In this document: positions 51,601 through 60,508 of the stretch, one piece after another
Numbering within the stretch: the first letter of the stretch is position 1
How the letters are laid out: each line of letters begins with the position of its first letter
DNA from: Granulicella sibirica
Lineage (GTDB): Bacteria; Acidobacteriota; Terriglobia; Terriglobales; Acidobacteriaceae
Direction of reading: 5' to 3'
Assembly (NCBI RefSeq): GCF_004115155.1
Contig: NZ_RDSM01000001.1
Span: 1 to 64,000, forward strand
DNA: 64,000 nt
The notes under the pieces: model-generated
Databases searched by the model: none
Told to the model about the DNA's origin: nothing
Seen by the model: only the letters and a program-made list of their open reading frames with translations
Position numbers and translations under genes: made by a program

Positions 51601-53193
51601 CGCCATGAGGCAGCCGAGCAGGTCGAAGGCGAGCATGACGAGGAACGGCTGGGCGATGCGGGTATCGAAGAAGGCGCGGTTGACAACGCCGCCCTTGGCG
51701 GTGACGTTGAAGCTGCCGAGCTTGGGGTTGATGAGGGCGAGCATGGTCGGAATGAAGATGTACGGCGCGAGGACGGTCTCGTAGATCTCGTTCCAGAAGG
51801 AGTGACGGTGTTGGCCCTGAATGCGGGAGTTCGTGATGGACGAGAGGACGAGGTGCGGGAAGGCGTAGGCGAGGATGGCGGCCCAGTAGCCGGGGACGTT
51901 CGTGTGTCCGAGGACGAGATAGATGAGCGGGGCGGTGAGGAAGATGAGACGCGGGAGCGCGTAGAGAAAGTGCGACATCGCGTTGAAGTAGCAGAGGCGC
52001 TGAAAGATGTTGAGGCCGCGGGCGAAGAGCGGGTTGTCGATGCGGATGATCTGGATCATGCCGCGCGCCCAGCGAATGCGCTGGCGGACGTGGCCGCTGA
52101 GACGCTCGGTCGCGAGGCCGGCAGCCTGCGGGATGTTGATGTAGGCGGTGTTCCAGCCGTTCATCTGCAGGCGGAGCGAGGTATGTGCATCTTCGGTGAC
52201 GGTTTCGACGGCGACTCCGCCAACCTCGTCGAGCGCTGAGCGTCGGAGGACCGCGCAGGAGCCGCAGAAGAAGGTGGCGTTCCAGAAGTCGTTGCCATCC
52301 TGGACGACGCCGTAGAAGAGCTCGCCCTCGTTGGGGATGGTGCGGAACTGGTTGAGATTGCGCTCGAAGGGATCTGGCGAATAGAAGTGGTGCGGCGTCT
52401 GGAGCATGCCGAGCTTGCTGTCGCGAAGGAACCAGCCGACAGTGACCTGGAGGAAGCTTCGGGTGGGAACGTGGTCAGAGTCGAAGATAGCGACGAAAGG
52501 TGCGTCGAGGCGGTCGAGAGCCCGGTTGATGTTGCCGGCCTTCGCATGCTTGTTGTCGTCGCGGGTCATGTAGCCGATGCCGGCGTCTTCAGCGAAGCGG
52601 CGGAACTCCTCCCGCTTGCCGTCGTCGAGGATGTAGACGTTGAGCTTGTCGGCGGGCCAGTCAATGTTCATGGCCGCAAGGGCGGTGAAGCGGACGACGG
52701 ATAGGGGTTCGTTGTAAGTCGGGATGAGGAGGTCGACGGCGGGCCAGTCGTCGGGATCCTCGGGCAGCGGGACGGGTGTGCGGCGCAAAGGCCAGAGTGT
52801 CTGCAGATAGCCGAGGAAGAGGATGATGAATGCGTAGGTTTCGGCGCCGACGAGGAGCCAGATAAAGAAAGCGTCGAGCCAGGTCCACTGCGAGCCAGGA
52901 TCGAGAAAGAACTTGATGGTCGTCGAGTAACGCCAGAAGCCGTAGCGGAAGGTCGAGTACATCGACAGGAGCATCAGGGTGAGGGTAACGAGGTACGAGC
53001 CGGAACTCCGGTCGAGCCAGACGACGATAGCGACCGTGATGGCACCGAGCAGAAACTGCTGGGGCCAACTCAGGTCGAGAATTCCGGTGAAGAGAAGAAA
53101 GAAGGTTCCGCCGGCCAGGATGAAGAAGCGTAGTAACCGCAGCGGGAGGCCTTCTCCCGATTCAAACTCCCTCCAAAGGGGGGATCGCGTCAT
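48661..53193 (-). CDS. bcsAB: Fused cellulose synthase catalytic and regulatory subunits (BcsA-BcsB)
   Basis: 1510 residues. Part A (about 1-730): membrane helices, a GT2 domain with PTYNEP, DDG, FDSDHV, TEDAH and QRIRW (the D,D,D,Q-x-x-R-W set), more helices, then a PilZ domain (RRQTVRVAMSVP, DLSSGGVQI) that binds c-di-GMP to open the active site. Part B (about 770-1510): the periplasmic BcsB carbohydrate-binding and flavodoxin-like domains and a final membrane anchor. The subunits are separate in E. coli but fused in Komagataeibacter AcsAB. Its ATG overlaps the bcsQ stop by 4 bp. The activator RxxxR motif of PilZ reads RRQTVR. Confidence 0.94.
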   Translation of the reverse strand: MTRSPLWREFESGEGLPLRLLRFFILAGGTFFLLFTGILDLSWPQQFLLGAITVAIVVWLDRSSGSYLVTLTLMLLSMYSTFRYGFWRYSTTIKFFLDPGSQWTWLDAFFIWLLVGAETYAFIILFLGYLQTLWPLRRTPVPLPEDPDDWPAVDLLIPTYNEPLSVVRFTALAAMNIDWPADKLNVYILDDGKREEFRRFAEDAGIGYMTRDDNKHAKAGNINRALDRLDAPFVAIFDSDHVPTRSFLQVTVGWFLRDSKLGMLQTPHHFYSPDPFERNLNQFRTIPNEGELFYGVVQDGNDFWNATFFCGSCAVLRRSALDEVGGVAVETVTEDAHTSLRLQMNGWNTAYINIPQAAGLATERLSGHVRQRIRWARGMIQIIRIDNPLFARGLNIFQRLCYFNAMSHFLYALPRLIFLTAPLIYLVLGHTNVPGYWAAILAYAFPHLVLSSITNSRIQGQHRHSFWNEIYETVLAPYIFIPTMLALINPKLGSFNVTAKGGVVNRAFFDTRIAQPFLVMLAFDLLGCLMAIPRFYLINIPLIRGLYDGDHPGTIVMNLLWTFFNMTILGVATAVAWESQQRRQTVRVAMSVPTDVVLADGTIFAGVTSDLSSGGVQINMDDSLKIVAGDSVRLIFPVLDGDASLPASVVYVGGDILRAQFDPLTLQEEEALTMVLYSRADTWIGWGEAREADRPVRSMGRILQLAYQGLSQTIRGLIRNRRTPPPKGRFATSIAPVILFAMLFGSLVTPARAAQADTAKAAAAQPAVGTRANPVLAANGTPIPPGHFSNTFTLADVGVPETIVLRGVDAYHSTYFSIPQTQIVKTATMKLRYHFSPGLLPAVSHLNVSLNGTLFATLPVTVHPTGDLGADLTTSQKLAAEQGLNVTRGETSALLEATISLPPELIVQNNELTFEFIGHYITQCEDPTHSALWAHVDSTSSIELAGTLLPLQNDLKLLPLPFYDPAVNLHPVIPIVFPTQPSAKALRAAAIVSSWFGLLTDYRPVHFPVSIGTIPSGNAIVIADNTAQLPASLNLTAAAGPTVAIRTNPSNPYAKVLILAGESGDDLVTAAQVLTLQRNLLEGDQATLRSIRMPKPREPDDAPRWLSTDRITHIGDNSQVGDLQGDGSVPVVAYMHLPPDLYYGTLQNIGFHMHYRYNGIPLANESSLQVFMNSAYVSSTPMPHSDKASANLETVIPIPVGSIRPFSNSIMMKFFFEIAKKGKCQDSAPLNIQGAILKDSYLDLQNVPHWAPMPNLELFANAGYPFTRLADLTETAVVLPDVPTTDEIETFLTLMGHFGAQTGYPVLGVTVVGADGLRTDRAKDYIVLGTADDQQAALRKLGDALPVAIDGNGLHIKDTQGFFASLEHAWWRVRSSDHVDTGQLETAGGLPDALMEGIEWPSGSKRSVVLLALRDHAVIPNFIDSFFKASQSSDISQSVSVLHGSTFSSYRIGTDNYRVGTLSWWIQLNLWFSEFPWIVIVTAIIVCVLMAALIRAMLRRRARVRLQSND

Positions 53194-54941
53194 CGTTCAC
53201 TCCAACGTACGTTGCGGAGGCCCGTAGGTGCGGGCACGGACACCTTGCGGAGCCAGGTGGCCACGTTCATATAGTCTTCGGCGATGGGGGCATCCGGCGC
53301 GTAATCCACGACGGTCATGCCTTCGGCGAGGGCTTCGCTGACGGCGGGAGAGCGCCGGATGACGAACGGAAGAAGACGATCGCCGAGCTGGCGTCCGAGG
53401 ACCTCGCGCACGTCGAGGTGCAAAGGCAGCGAAGCGTCGAACTGGGTAAGGAGATAGAAGGGCTGGACGGGGCGGCCATCAGAGTCGGTGACGCTCTGGA
53501 AGAGCCTTTCCACGCCCTGGAGGCTGATGACGGAGTTCATGTCGGGTGCGACGGGAATGAGGATCGTGGGATTCAGTCGGGCGAGACGGCGGATGATCCA
53601 GATAGACGAGCCGGTGAGGTCGAAGAGAACGCGGTTGGTGCCGCGGCTGCTCTGGGCCACCTCGTCCATGAACTTCTCCTGGCCGGCGGGGTCGGAGCCG
53701 GAGCCATCGACGTCGTAGCTGACGAGGGAGATGGGTGCGTCCACGCTGCCGCTGGGTGGGGTAAAGGTGCGGACGACCCCGGGGCGGAGTTCGTTCGCGC
53801 CGAAGTAAAACGGAAGCAGGCCGTGGGAGGTGGTGTCGGTGAGGATGACGCGCTCGCCGAGAGCGGATAGAGCGCGACCGAGGGTCGCGACGAGGCTGGT
53901 CTTGCCGACTCCCCCGGCGAGAGAGAAGACCGTCAGCATCGGCGGCCTGGTGTCCTTCTGGCTTTGGCGCACGGGAGCGACATCGGCGACGTGCTCGGCT
54001 CCGGAGTGGTCGAAGACACCTTTGAGTGCGAACCAGCGGGCAGCGACACGCTCCCGTGAGTGCTGGAGCGTGTCCGAAACAGCGGAGCGCGCGATCGCGT
54101 TTGGCTGAGAGACGGCCTGGGACGGCGATCCGTAGAGCCAGGCCGGTCCCTGGGGGTTGTCGGACGGAAGGCGGAGGGTGGGCGATGAGGAATCGGAACG
54201 AGCCTCCGCCGAAGGCGAGGACAGGAAGGATATTGGCGAGGGCGGAGTCCGGAAGGGACGGTAGGCCGGTGCTTCCTCGGAGCGGTAGCTCTGCGGGCGG
54301 CGACGCGTCTCTTCGGAACCGTCACTTTCGCGCAGGGGGCGAAGACGCGAGTCCGGAGATAGCCGAGACAGGTCGGATTCGTTCTCTACCCGCTGCAGAT
54401 ACGGGTCGGAGATCTGACCGGGAACGGCGGGAATAGGCTGTGGGCCGGCGAGTTCCCGGAGGCGGTATTCGGAATCCTGATAGCGTGCCGCCTGGCGCTG
54501 CGCCGACGCGCTGGCTTCGGCGATCTCGCGTTCTTCGCGACGGGCGACGGCCTCGGCCGCGGCGGCAGCCTCCGCGCGACGGGCGGCTTCCATGCGTTCC
54601 GCGCCGGCTCGCCGAACGGCCTCGTCGGCGGCGCGGAGAGCCTGCTCGCGGGAGACGGGACTGCGGAGACCGGTTTGAGCGTTGGCCGCCTGTTCGGCTT
54701 CGAAGGCGGCCCTCTCCGCGGCGGCGGCGGCGGCCTCCGCCTCGGCCTGGGCTTTCAATTCCTGTTCGCGGACGTGCTCCGCGGCACGATGGCGCAACTG
54801 GGCGCGGTACTCCCGGCGCGAGGCGGAGAAATCCCGATATTTGGCTCCGTGCAGATTGGCCCAGGAATAAAGAATTGCCACATCTTCCGGAGTTTCCGGT
54901 ACGGATTTCTCTTCGAACAGCTCTTTCGCCTTCGCGTCCAT
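53190..54941 (-). CDS. bcsQ: BcsQ-like ParA/MinD ATPase with long N-terminal extension
   Basis: The C-terminal half (from about 335) is a BcsQ/YhjQ-type ATPase with deviant Walker A FSLAGGVGKTSL, a TDTT switch and VLFDLTGSSIW; it positions the cellulose machine at the membrane or pole. The first ~330 residues are additional: a short conserved head (PEDVAILYSWANLHGAKYRDFSASRREY), an Ala/Glu/Arg-rich coiled coil (about 50-165) and a disordered Ser/Pro/Arg region. The head could stand in for BcsR, which is otherwise missing; this is inference. It is the first gene of the operon, overlapping bcsAB by 4 bp. Confidence 0.85.
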   Translation of the reverse strand: MDAKAKELFEEKSVPETPEDVAILYSWANLHGAKYRDFSASRREYRAQLRHRAAEHVREQELKAQAEAEAAAAAAERAAFEAEQAANAQTGLRSPVSREQALRAADEAVRRAGAERMEAARRAEAAAAAEAVARREEREIAEASASAQRQAARYQDSEYRLRELAGPQPIPAVPGQISDPYLQRVENESDLSRLSPDSRLRPLRESDGSEETRRRPQSYRSEEAPAYRPFRTPPSPISFLSSPSAEARSDSSSPTLRLPSDNPQGPAWLYGSPSQAVSQPNAIARSAVSDTLQHSRERVAARWFALKGVFDHSGAEHVADVAPVRQSQKDTRPPMLTVFSLAGGVGKTSLVATLGRALSALGERVILTDTTSHGLLPFYFGANELRPGVVRTFTPPSGSVDAPISLVSYDVDGSGSDPAGQEKFMDEVAQSSRGTNRVLFDLTGSSIWIIRRLARLNPTILIPVAPDMNSVISLQGVERLFQSVTDSDGRPVQPFYLLTQFDASLPLHLDVREVLGRQLGDRLLPFVIRRSPAVSEALAEGMTVVDYAPDAPIAEDYMNVATWLRKVSVPAPTGLRNVRWSER

Positions 54942-55289
54942 TGGAAAGTCACTCCTCTTGATAGGGGCCGGGCTCCCTTCGAGGTGGGAACATACCCAAA
55001 GTGCACCTTTATCTATGCAGTAACCCGAGGCTACGTCGCCGCCAGAGCTCCGTCAACCGTGCAACGATGCGACTTTCGTGTCATTCGACCGCGATGAGCA
55101 GGACCCATTTGTAACCGAGTTCGTGGGAAATGGATACGGGAAGGTAGCTAAAGTAACCAAAGTTGCATACCCAAATGCGGGATCGTCCGGTACCGGTGCA
55201 CACGCAATGGACGAAACCTGCCCGAGGAAAGACGCGATCGGGAGGATGGCCGGATTGGCCGCCCTCCTGTGCTAACCTAAGCGTGGTTC
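54942..55289. other. Upstream region of the cellulose operon
   Basis: About 350 bp between the first bcs gene and tRNA-Lys. It must hold the leftward bcs promoter and leader and the rightward tRNA promoter. GAGGAGTGA lies about 7-15 bp before the bcsQ start as its ribosome site. No convincing gene or riboswitch was found. Confidence 0.5.
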
Positions 55290-55365
55290 GAGAGCGTAGC
55301 TCAGTTGGTAGAGCATCGCCCTTTTAAGGCGTTGGTCCTGGGTTCGAGCCCCAGCGCTCTCACCA
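55290..55365 (+). tRNA. tRNA-Lys(TTT)
   Basis: A complete 76-nt cloverleaf with encoded CCA: acceptor GAGAGCG/CGCTCTC, D-arm GCTCAGTTGGTAGAGC, anticodon loop CTTTTAA (anticodon TTT), T-arm CTGGGTTCGAGCCCCAG. All stems pair normally. Confidence 0.97.
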
Positions 55366-55440
55366 TGTCCGCCCTTCCCCCTCTTCTCTCCACCTCATCT
55401 TCAGGCCATAAGAACCGCTTCTCCGGATGCAGCCGCACGT

Positions 55441-56652
55441 CTATGCGGTAGGCTTTTCCGGGACTGGCTCGATCGCGAGAAATTGGTCGACGAAGCGGTT
55501 GGTGTAGTCGTTGACCAGAGCTTCGACGCGCTCGGCGGAGTCAGAGCGCAGGATCAGGCCGGCGTGATGGTGCTTGTGGAGCCGCAGAACGATCTCCTCG
55601 TCGGTGAAGCTGCTGGTATCGGGATCCTGCTGGCGGGCGAGACAGATGACACTCCCGGCGAAGGCTCTGCCGAGGAGAGGCAGAACATACTCGGTTTCCT
55701 TCGCCAGGGAGGCTTCGATTCTCGCCCATTCGACCCACGGGTTGATCCCTTTGGCGAACTCGACGACATCCGCGATGTACGCCCCGCCGACGCGGGCGGC
55801 AGTCTCGAGAAAATAGAAGCGGCCGTCGGCGTGAGACCTGATGAACTCGGTGTGGGTGACACCCGACACCATGCCGAGAGCGGCGAGAACGTCGCGATGG
55901 ACGGCGAGGATTGCGTCGTAGTCCGGTGAAGACGGCGAGAGAGCACGTGTGCTGAAGATGCCTCCCTGGTGCATCGTCTGCATGGGAGGCGCACCGTATT
56001 TGAATGGCGTCGCGGCGAGGAGCTCGCCCTTCCAGGTGACCCCCTCGACGTGATAGACCTCTCCGGGCAGGAAGGTCTCAAGGACGTAGTGAGACTGCAG
56101 GTCGCCTAACTCCTCGAGGGCGGGCCAGAGCTGGCTGGGATCTTCGATCTTCTTAATTCCGATCGCGGAGGCGCTCGTGCGCGGCTTGAGCAGCCAGGGG
56201 CCAGGGTTCGCCATCATGAACTCATAGCAGGCGTGGTGGAAGAAAACTCCCGTAAACGCGGGGACGGGGACTCCGGACTCACGGGCGCGGGTACGCATGG
56301 CGAGCTTGTCACGGAAGAACCGGGTGGCGGACTCGCCCATTCCCGGAAGCCGCATGTGCTCGCGGATAAGGGCGGCGGCTTCAAGGTCGAACTCATCGAG
56401 CGCGACGACTCGATCGATTCGGTGTTGGCGCACGATGCCCATGACGGTGGCGAGTATTTCAAGGGGTGCGCGGCCTTCGGGCATGGTGAAGAGTTCGGTC
56501 AGCGAAGAGCGCGGCCAATCAGCGTCTCGCAGCTTATCGACGGTGAGGAGCATGACGTGGCAACCTTGACGCGCGGCTTCGATGAGGAACGGCTGGCCTT
56601 TTTCGTAGGTGCTGATGCAGAGGATGGATGGTTTGCGTTCGGTGTCGCTCAG
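55441..56652 (-). CDS. ATP-grasp ligase-like protein, probable CTG start
   Basis: About 403 residues with the ATP-grasp layout: an N-terminal Rossmann-like part (ILCISTYEKGQPFLIEAA), a central lobe with GPWLLKPRTSASAIGI (ATP-binding Lys), HYVLETFLPGEVYHVEG, and a catalytic FYFLETAARVGGAY (Glu/Asn-type Mg ligands). The substrate is unknown; relatives join an acid to an amine. The frame from the first ATG (56553) lacks the first strand of the fold. The only start that supplies it is a CTG at 56652, 5 bp after a perfect AGGAGG, with a stop codon six codons earlier. It lies upstream of no co-directional gene and downstream of the heptose cluster. Confidence 0.75.
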   Translation of the reverse strand: MSDTERKPSILCISTYEKGQPFLIEAARQGCHVMLLTVDKLRDADWPRSSLTELFTMPEGRAPLEILATVMGIVRQHRIDRVVALDEFDLEAAALIREHMRLPGMGESATRFFRDKLAMRTRARESGVPVPAFTGVFFHHACYEFMMANPGPWLLKPRTSASAIGIKKIEDPSQLWPALEELGDLQSHYVLETFLPGEVYHVEGVTWKGELLAATPFKYGAPPMQTMHQGGIFSTRALSPSSPDYDAILAVHRDVLAALGMVSGVTHTEFIRSHADGRFYFLETAARVGGAYIADVVEFAKGINPWVEWARIEASLAKETEYVLPLLGRAFAGSVICLARQQDPDTSSFTDEEIVLRLHKHHHAGLILRSDSAERVEALVNDYTNRFVDQFLAIEPVPEKPTA

Positions 56653-56807
56653 GGGATCCTCCTGGGTCTAGGCTTACGGGCTCAGGTTGCGTAACGTACT
56701 AGGATTCAACGGCAGTGGCTTCGTTGGATTAGACGCAGGAGAAGATTACCGCAGGGGCCCGCGCTCTTCTTCTGACGAGGCTTGCCTTCAGCACGATCGT
56801 TTGTGCT

Positions 56808-57788
56808 TCAAGCGAGAGGCTCTTCTTTGAAGGTGGCTCGGATGCCATCTTCGAGTGAAGTGAAGGCGGAGTGGTAGCCCGCCGCCCGAAGGCTGGCAAT
56901 GTCGGCTTCGGTGTAATGCTGATAGCGATTTTTGAGGTCGCCGGGAAAAGGGATGTACTCGATCTTCCCTTCTCCTTGAATGCTCATGAGAGCTGCAGCA
57001 ACATCTTTGAAAGTGCGGGCATGACCGGTGCCTGCGTTGACAACGGCCTGGACGGATCTCTTCGGGCTATCGGGAAGCATTCCGGCGAAGTGTAGGTTCA
57101 TGCGGCAGAGATCCTTCACGAAGACAAAATCACGGCGCTGCTCGCCATCGGCGTAACCTCCGGAGCCCTCGAACATGCGGATCGTTCCGGTATCCCGGAG
57201 TTGCTTCGAGAAGTGGTGGATGACGGACGACATGCGGCCTTTATGCTGCTCACGGGGACCGTAGACGCTGAAGTAACGCAGGCCGACGACGGTGCTGTCG
57301 ATATCGTCCATGCGGTGACGGAGATAGTTGTCGAAGACGAGTTTGGAGTACCCGTAAACGTTCAGTGGGCGCTCATTCTCGGGGAACTCTTTGAAGACGG
57401 TACTCCGGCCGTAGGTCGCGGCGGTCGAGGCATAGATGAAAGGGATCTCGTGCTCGACCGCGAAGTGCATCAGGGCCTTCGAGTAGTCGAAGTTGTTGTG
57501 CATCATGTAGCGGCCATCGTCTTCCAGGGTATTGGAGCATGCGCCCTGGTGAAAGATGGCAGCGATCTCCGTCTCGTCGAAGTCACCTTCCGTGACGGCT
57601 TCGAGGAAGTCGAGCTTGTCCATGTAGTCGTCGTACTGCGCGCCCTGGAGGTTGAGGAATTTGGGCCCGGAGAGATGCGGCGCGGGAGCGAGGTTGTCGA
57701 CAACGAGGATGTTGCGTTTGCCGATGGCGTTGAGCTCGTGGATGAGGTTGCTTCCGATGAAGCCTGCCCCTCCGGTGACGATGATCAT
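56808..57788 (-). CDS. hldD: ADP-L-glycero-D-manno-heptose 6-epimerase
   Basis: The last step of ADP-heptose synthesis for the LPS inner core. An extended short-chain dehydrogenase fold with N-terminal TGGAGFIGSN for NADP, STAATYG with the active-site Ser/Thr region, and YGYSKLVFD with the Tyr-x-x-x-Lys pair (about 140-144). FSVYGPREQHKGRMSSV is the HldD-specific substrate loop. 326 residues. Its start overlaps the hldE stop by 4 bp. Confidence 0.95.
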   Translation of the reverse strand: MIIVTGGAGFIGSNLIHELNAIGKRNILVVDNLAPAPHLSGPKFLNLQGAQYDDYMDKLDFLEAVTEGDFDETEIAAIFHQGACSNTLEDDGRYMMHNNFDYSKALMHFAVEHEIPFIYASTAATYGRSTVFKEFPENERPLNVYGYSKLVFDNYLRHRMDDIDSTVVGLRYFSVYGPREQHKGRMSSVIHHFSKQLRDTGTIRMFEGSGGYADGEQRRDFVFVKDLCRMNLHFAGMLPDSPKRSVQAVVNAGTGHARTFKDVAAALMSIQGEGKIEYIPFPGDLKNRYQHYTEADIASLRAAGYHSAFTSLEDGIRATFKEEPLA

Positions 57789-59272
57789 CGAACCAATTCC
57801 TCCGCATGCGCCACGGTGAGCTTACGCACAATGTTCGTGGTCGAAAAGCCCTCGACGGTGGGGACTATCTGGACGCGTCCTCCGTGGGCGAGAACGTCCT
57901 CGTGGCCGACGACGCTTTCGACGGTATAGTCGCCTCCCTTGACGAGAACATCAGGTCGCAGAACGCGGATGAGTTCGAGGGGCGTGTCTTCGGCGAAGAG
58001 GACGACGGCGTCAACGGAGGCAAGCGCGGCCATCACACGAGCGCGTTCCTTCTCCCCGACGATCGGGCGGGTGGGTCCTTTGAGGCGGCATACCGAGGAG
58101 TCGGCGTTGAGGCCGAGGACAAGCTTCGAGCCGAAGCGATGGCAGTCTTCAAGGAGCGTGATGTGGCCGACGTGAAGAAGGTCAAAGCAGCCGTTGGTGA
58201 AGACGATGGTTTCGCCCGCGGCGCGCCACTCAGCGATGCGATTGGTGAGCCGTTCGAGATCGAGGATCTTCGCGCCCGAGCTGACCCCGGAGCTTGGGGT
58301 GAGCTGCGCGACGAGTTCGTAGGAGGCGATGGGAACGGTGCCGACCTTGCCGACGACGATGCCTGCGGCGAGGTTGGCGAGTTCGACGGCGGCGTTGACC
58401 GTTAGGCCCGCTGCGAGCGAAGCGGCGAGCGTGGCAATGACCGTGTCACCTGCCCCGGAGACGTCGAAGACCTCCCGGGCGCGGGCTGGCGAATGAAAGG
58501 AGCCTTCGGCGTTGAGGACAGTGATTCCTTTGTCACTCATCGTGACGGTGAGGAAGTCAAAGTCATGCTCGGCGAGCAAGCGGGGGGCCGACGCGAGGAT
58601 CTCGGCGGTGGCATGAGCGGGCATGCCGGTGGCGGCGGCCAGCTCGTGCAGGTTAGGGCAGACGGTGGTGGCGCCGGTGTACTTGCTGAAGTCGGGCGTC
58701 TTCGGATCGGCGAGGACAGGAATGCCAGAGGCCCGGGCGGCGCGGATGACGGCTTCGCAGAGCGGTTGGGTGAGCGCGCCCTTGGCGTAGTCGGAGAGAA
58801 CGACGGCGTGGACCTTGGCGACGAGTTCGACGGCGCGCTGCTGGAGACGGTCGATATCGAGTTGCGGGTGAGGATCGCGGCTCTCGATATCCAAGCGGAG
58901 CAGCTGCTGGTTACGGCCGACAATACGTGTCTTGCAGATAGTCGGGAGCGGCGTGGAGACGACGCCGAGGGTGTCGACCTGAGCGGCTTCGAGGATCTGG
59001 GCGAGTTCGACCTGATCAGCATCCGATCCCCAGAAGCCCGCGAGATAGGCCTGGCAGCCGAGGCCGGCAAGGTTCATGGCGACGTTGGCAGCTCCTCCGG
59101 CGCGGGCATATCGCCGGGCATGGCGGAGGATGGGGACGGGGGCTTCGGGAGAGACGCGGTCGACCTCGCCGAAGATATAGCGATCGAGCATCAGATCGCC
59201 TACGACGAGGATCTTCAGATTGCTAAACCCGCCTTCGAGAAGGTTCAGGATGGCGTGGTGTTCAGGCAACAT
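57785..59272 (-). CDS. hldE: Bifunctional heptose-7-phosphate kinase / heptose-1-phosphate adenylyltransferase
   Basis: 495 residues in two domains. Residues 1-330 form a ribokinase-type kinase (RVSPEAPVPIL, GGAANVAMNLAGLG, and catalytic FDVSGAGDTVIAT). Residues about 355-495 form a nucleotidyltransferase (TNGCFDLLHVGHITLLEDC with the HxGH motif). They catalyse two steps of ADP-heptose synthesis. Coupled to hldD by a 4-bp overlap and followed, 44 bp upstream on the same strand, by a heptosyltransferase that uses the product. Confidence 0.96.
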   Translation of the reverse strand: MLPEHHAILNLLEGGFSNLKILVVGDLMLDRYIFGEVDRVSPEAPVPILRHARRYARAGGAANVAMNLAGLGCQAYLAGFWGSDADQVELAQILEAAQVDTLGVVSTPLPTICKTRIVGRNQQLLRLDIESRDPHPQLDIDRLQQRAVELVAKVHAVVLSDYAKGALTQPLCEAVIRAARASGIPVLADPKTPDFSKYTGATTVCPNLHELAAATGMPAHATAEILASAPRLLAEHDFDFLTVTMSDKGITVLNAEGSFHSPARAREVFDVSGAGDTVIATLAASLAAGLTVNAAVELANLAAGIVVGKVGTVPIASYELVAQLTPSSGVSSGAKILDLERLTNRIAEWRAAGETIVFTNGCFDLLHVGHITLLEDCHRFGSKLVLGLNADSSVCRLKGPTRPIVGEKERARVMAALASVDAVVLFAEDTPLELIRVLRPDVLVKGGDYTVESVVGHEDVLAHGGRVQIVPTVEGFSTTNIVRKLTVAHAEELVR

Positions 59273-59316
59273 GCTGGCGTGGGCTCCTGCCGGTGATCCG
59301 GGTAACTACTGATCTA

Positions 59317-60432
59317 TCATCGCATTTCGACGAGGCCCGATGGCTCGGGCATCACGCCGACGAGCTGAACCAGGACCTCATCCACGCTGATGCTGGTCAG
59401 ACACTTCTTGTTCTGCACCGTACAGGTTTCGAGGTTGCACCCCTCACAATCGACCTTATGGCGGATGACGCGATGGTCGTCTCCCCATGGATACCAGACC
59501 CGGGGCATGTTGCGGGCGGCGAAGATGGCGACGCACGTGGTTTGGACGGAAGCGGCCAGGTGCATGGGGCCGGAGTCGGGGCCGAGGAACACGACGGCTC
59601 GGGCGAAGACGGCGGCGCTCTCGCGGGGGCTGAGGATGCCGCAGAGGTTGATCACAGGCGAAGACGAGAACTCGCGCCAGCCCTGTGCGGCAAACTCGCT
59701 TGCCTCGGACTCGCCCGGGGCACCGCAGAGGGCCACGGCGTACTCGGGATAGAGTTCGGCGACGCGGGCGAGGAGTGCTCGCCAGTTCTCGCGGCCCCAG
59801 TCTTTCGCCTGGACCTTGGTGCCGACGCTGACGGCGATCAGACGATGGCCTTCGGCTGGACGGAGAACCTCCGCTGCGCGGGCGTGCTCGGATGGAGTGA
59901 GATGAAGGCTCCAGCTTGCGGGATCGTCGAAGCGGGATTCGCCAAGCACCGAAAGATTGCGGACGAGACGGCAGGCCTCGGATTCGAGCGTGCCTCCCTG
60001 GCTGAGGCCGGCCTCGAAACGTTGCCGCTGCATATCGTCGGTGAGCGGAACGCCGACGAGCCGGCGGATGCCACAGAGACGGAAGAAGAGAGCGTCACGC
60101 CTGGCTGCGGGAATCCCACGACTAGCTGCGGCGTAGACAAGGACGTCCGGTTTCCAGCGCCTGAGCTGCCACCATAGCTTGAGGATGTCCAGAACACCGC
60201 GCGTCCTCACGGTGTAGCGGAAGTATCCGTGAATGAGGCCAGTGTTTTCAAGCACAGCGGCTGCGGCAGGCGCCTTCACATTCACGGGAAGATTGGTGAG
60301 CATGCGGCGTTCCGCCTGGGAAAACGCACGCGCCACGAGGTGCAGCGCAGGGAGTGCGATCACTGTATCGCCAAGGCTGCCGAGGCGGTAAACAAGGACC
60401 TTCGTTGCATACTCTTGGGCTGAAGCAGACAT
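59317..60432 (-). CDS. Family 9 glycosyltransferase, ADP-heptose:LPS heptosyltransferase-like
   Basis: 371 residues with two Rossmann lobes. The N-lobe has VLVYRLGSLGDTVIALPALH, the heptosyltransferase signature with its catalytic Asp. The C-lobe has VSVGTKVQAKDWGRENWRALL and FLGPDSGPMHLAASV, the ADP-binding site. The C-terminus carries a Cys-rich stretch (CEGCNLETCTVQNKKCL), seen in some family members, that may bind a metal. It is first in the waaF-hldE-hldD order, so the operon makes ADP-heptose and transfers it to the LPS core. Which core position it modifies is not clear. Confidence 0.88.
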   Translation of the reverse strand: MSASAQEYATKVLVYRLGSLGDTVIALPALHLVARAFSQAERRMLTNLPVNVKAPAAAAVLENTGLIHGYFRYTVRTRGVLDILKLWWQLRRWKPDVLVYAAASRGIPAARRDALFFRLCGIRRLVGVPLTDDMQRQRFEAGLSQGGTLESEACRLVRNLSVLGESRFDDPASWSLHLTPSEHARAAEVLRPAEGHRLIAVSVGTKVQAKDWGRENWRALLARVAELYPEYAVALCGAPGESEASEFAAQGWREFSSSPVINLCGILSPRESAAVFARAVVFLGPDSGPMHLAASVQTTCVAIFAARNMPRVWYPWGDDHRVIRHKVDCEGCNLETCTVQNKKCLTSISVDEVLVQLVGVMPEPSGLVEMR

Positions 60433-60508
60433 GGGTTACGTCCTAGTCTGCTTGCTTACACAGGATAGGGCAACTGCAAGATGCAGGTGGTGTAGAGTTT
60501 GTCATGGT

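Noticed and set aside
54942..55289. Cyclic-di-GMP riboswitch before the cellulose operon
   Set aside because: The minus strand has GACGTAGCC near a G/C stem, loosely like the GEMM core, but the conserved GACGCAAAGCC and the upstream paired A-rich motif are absent.
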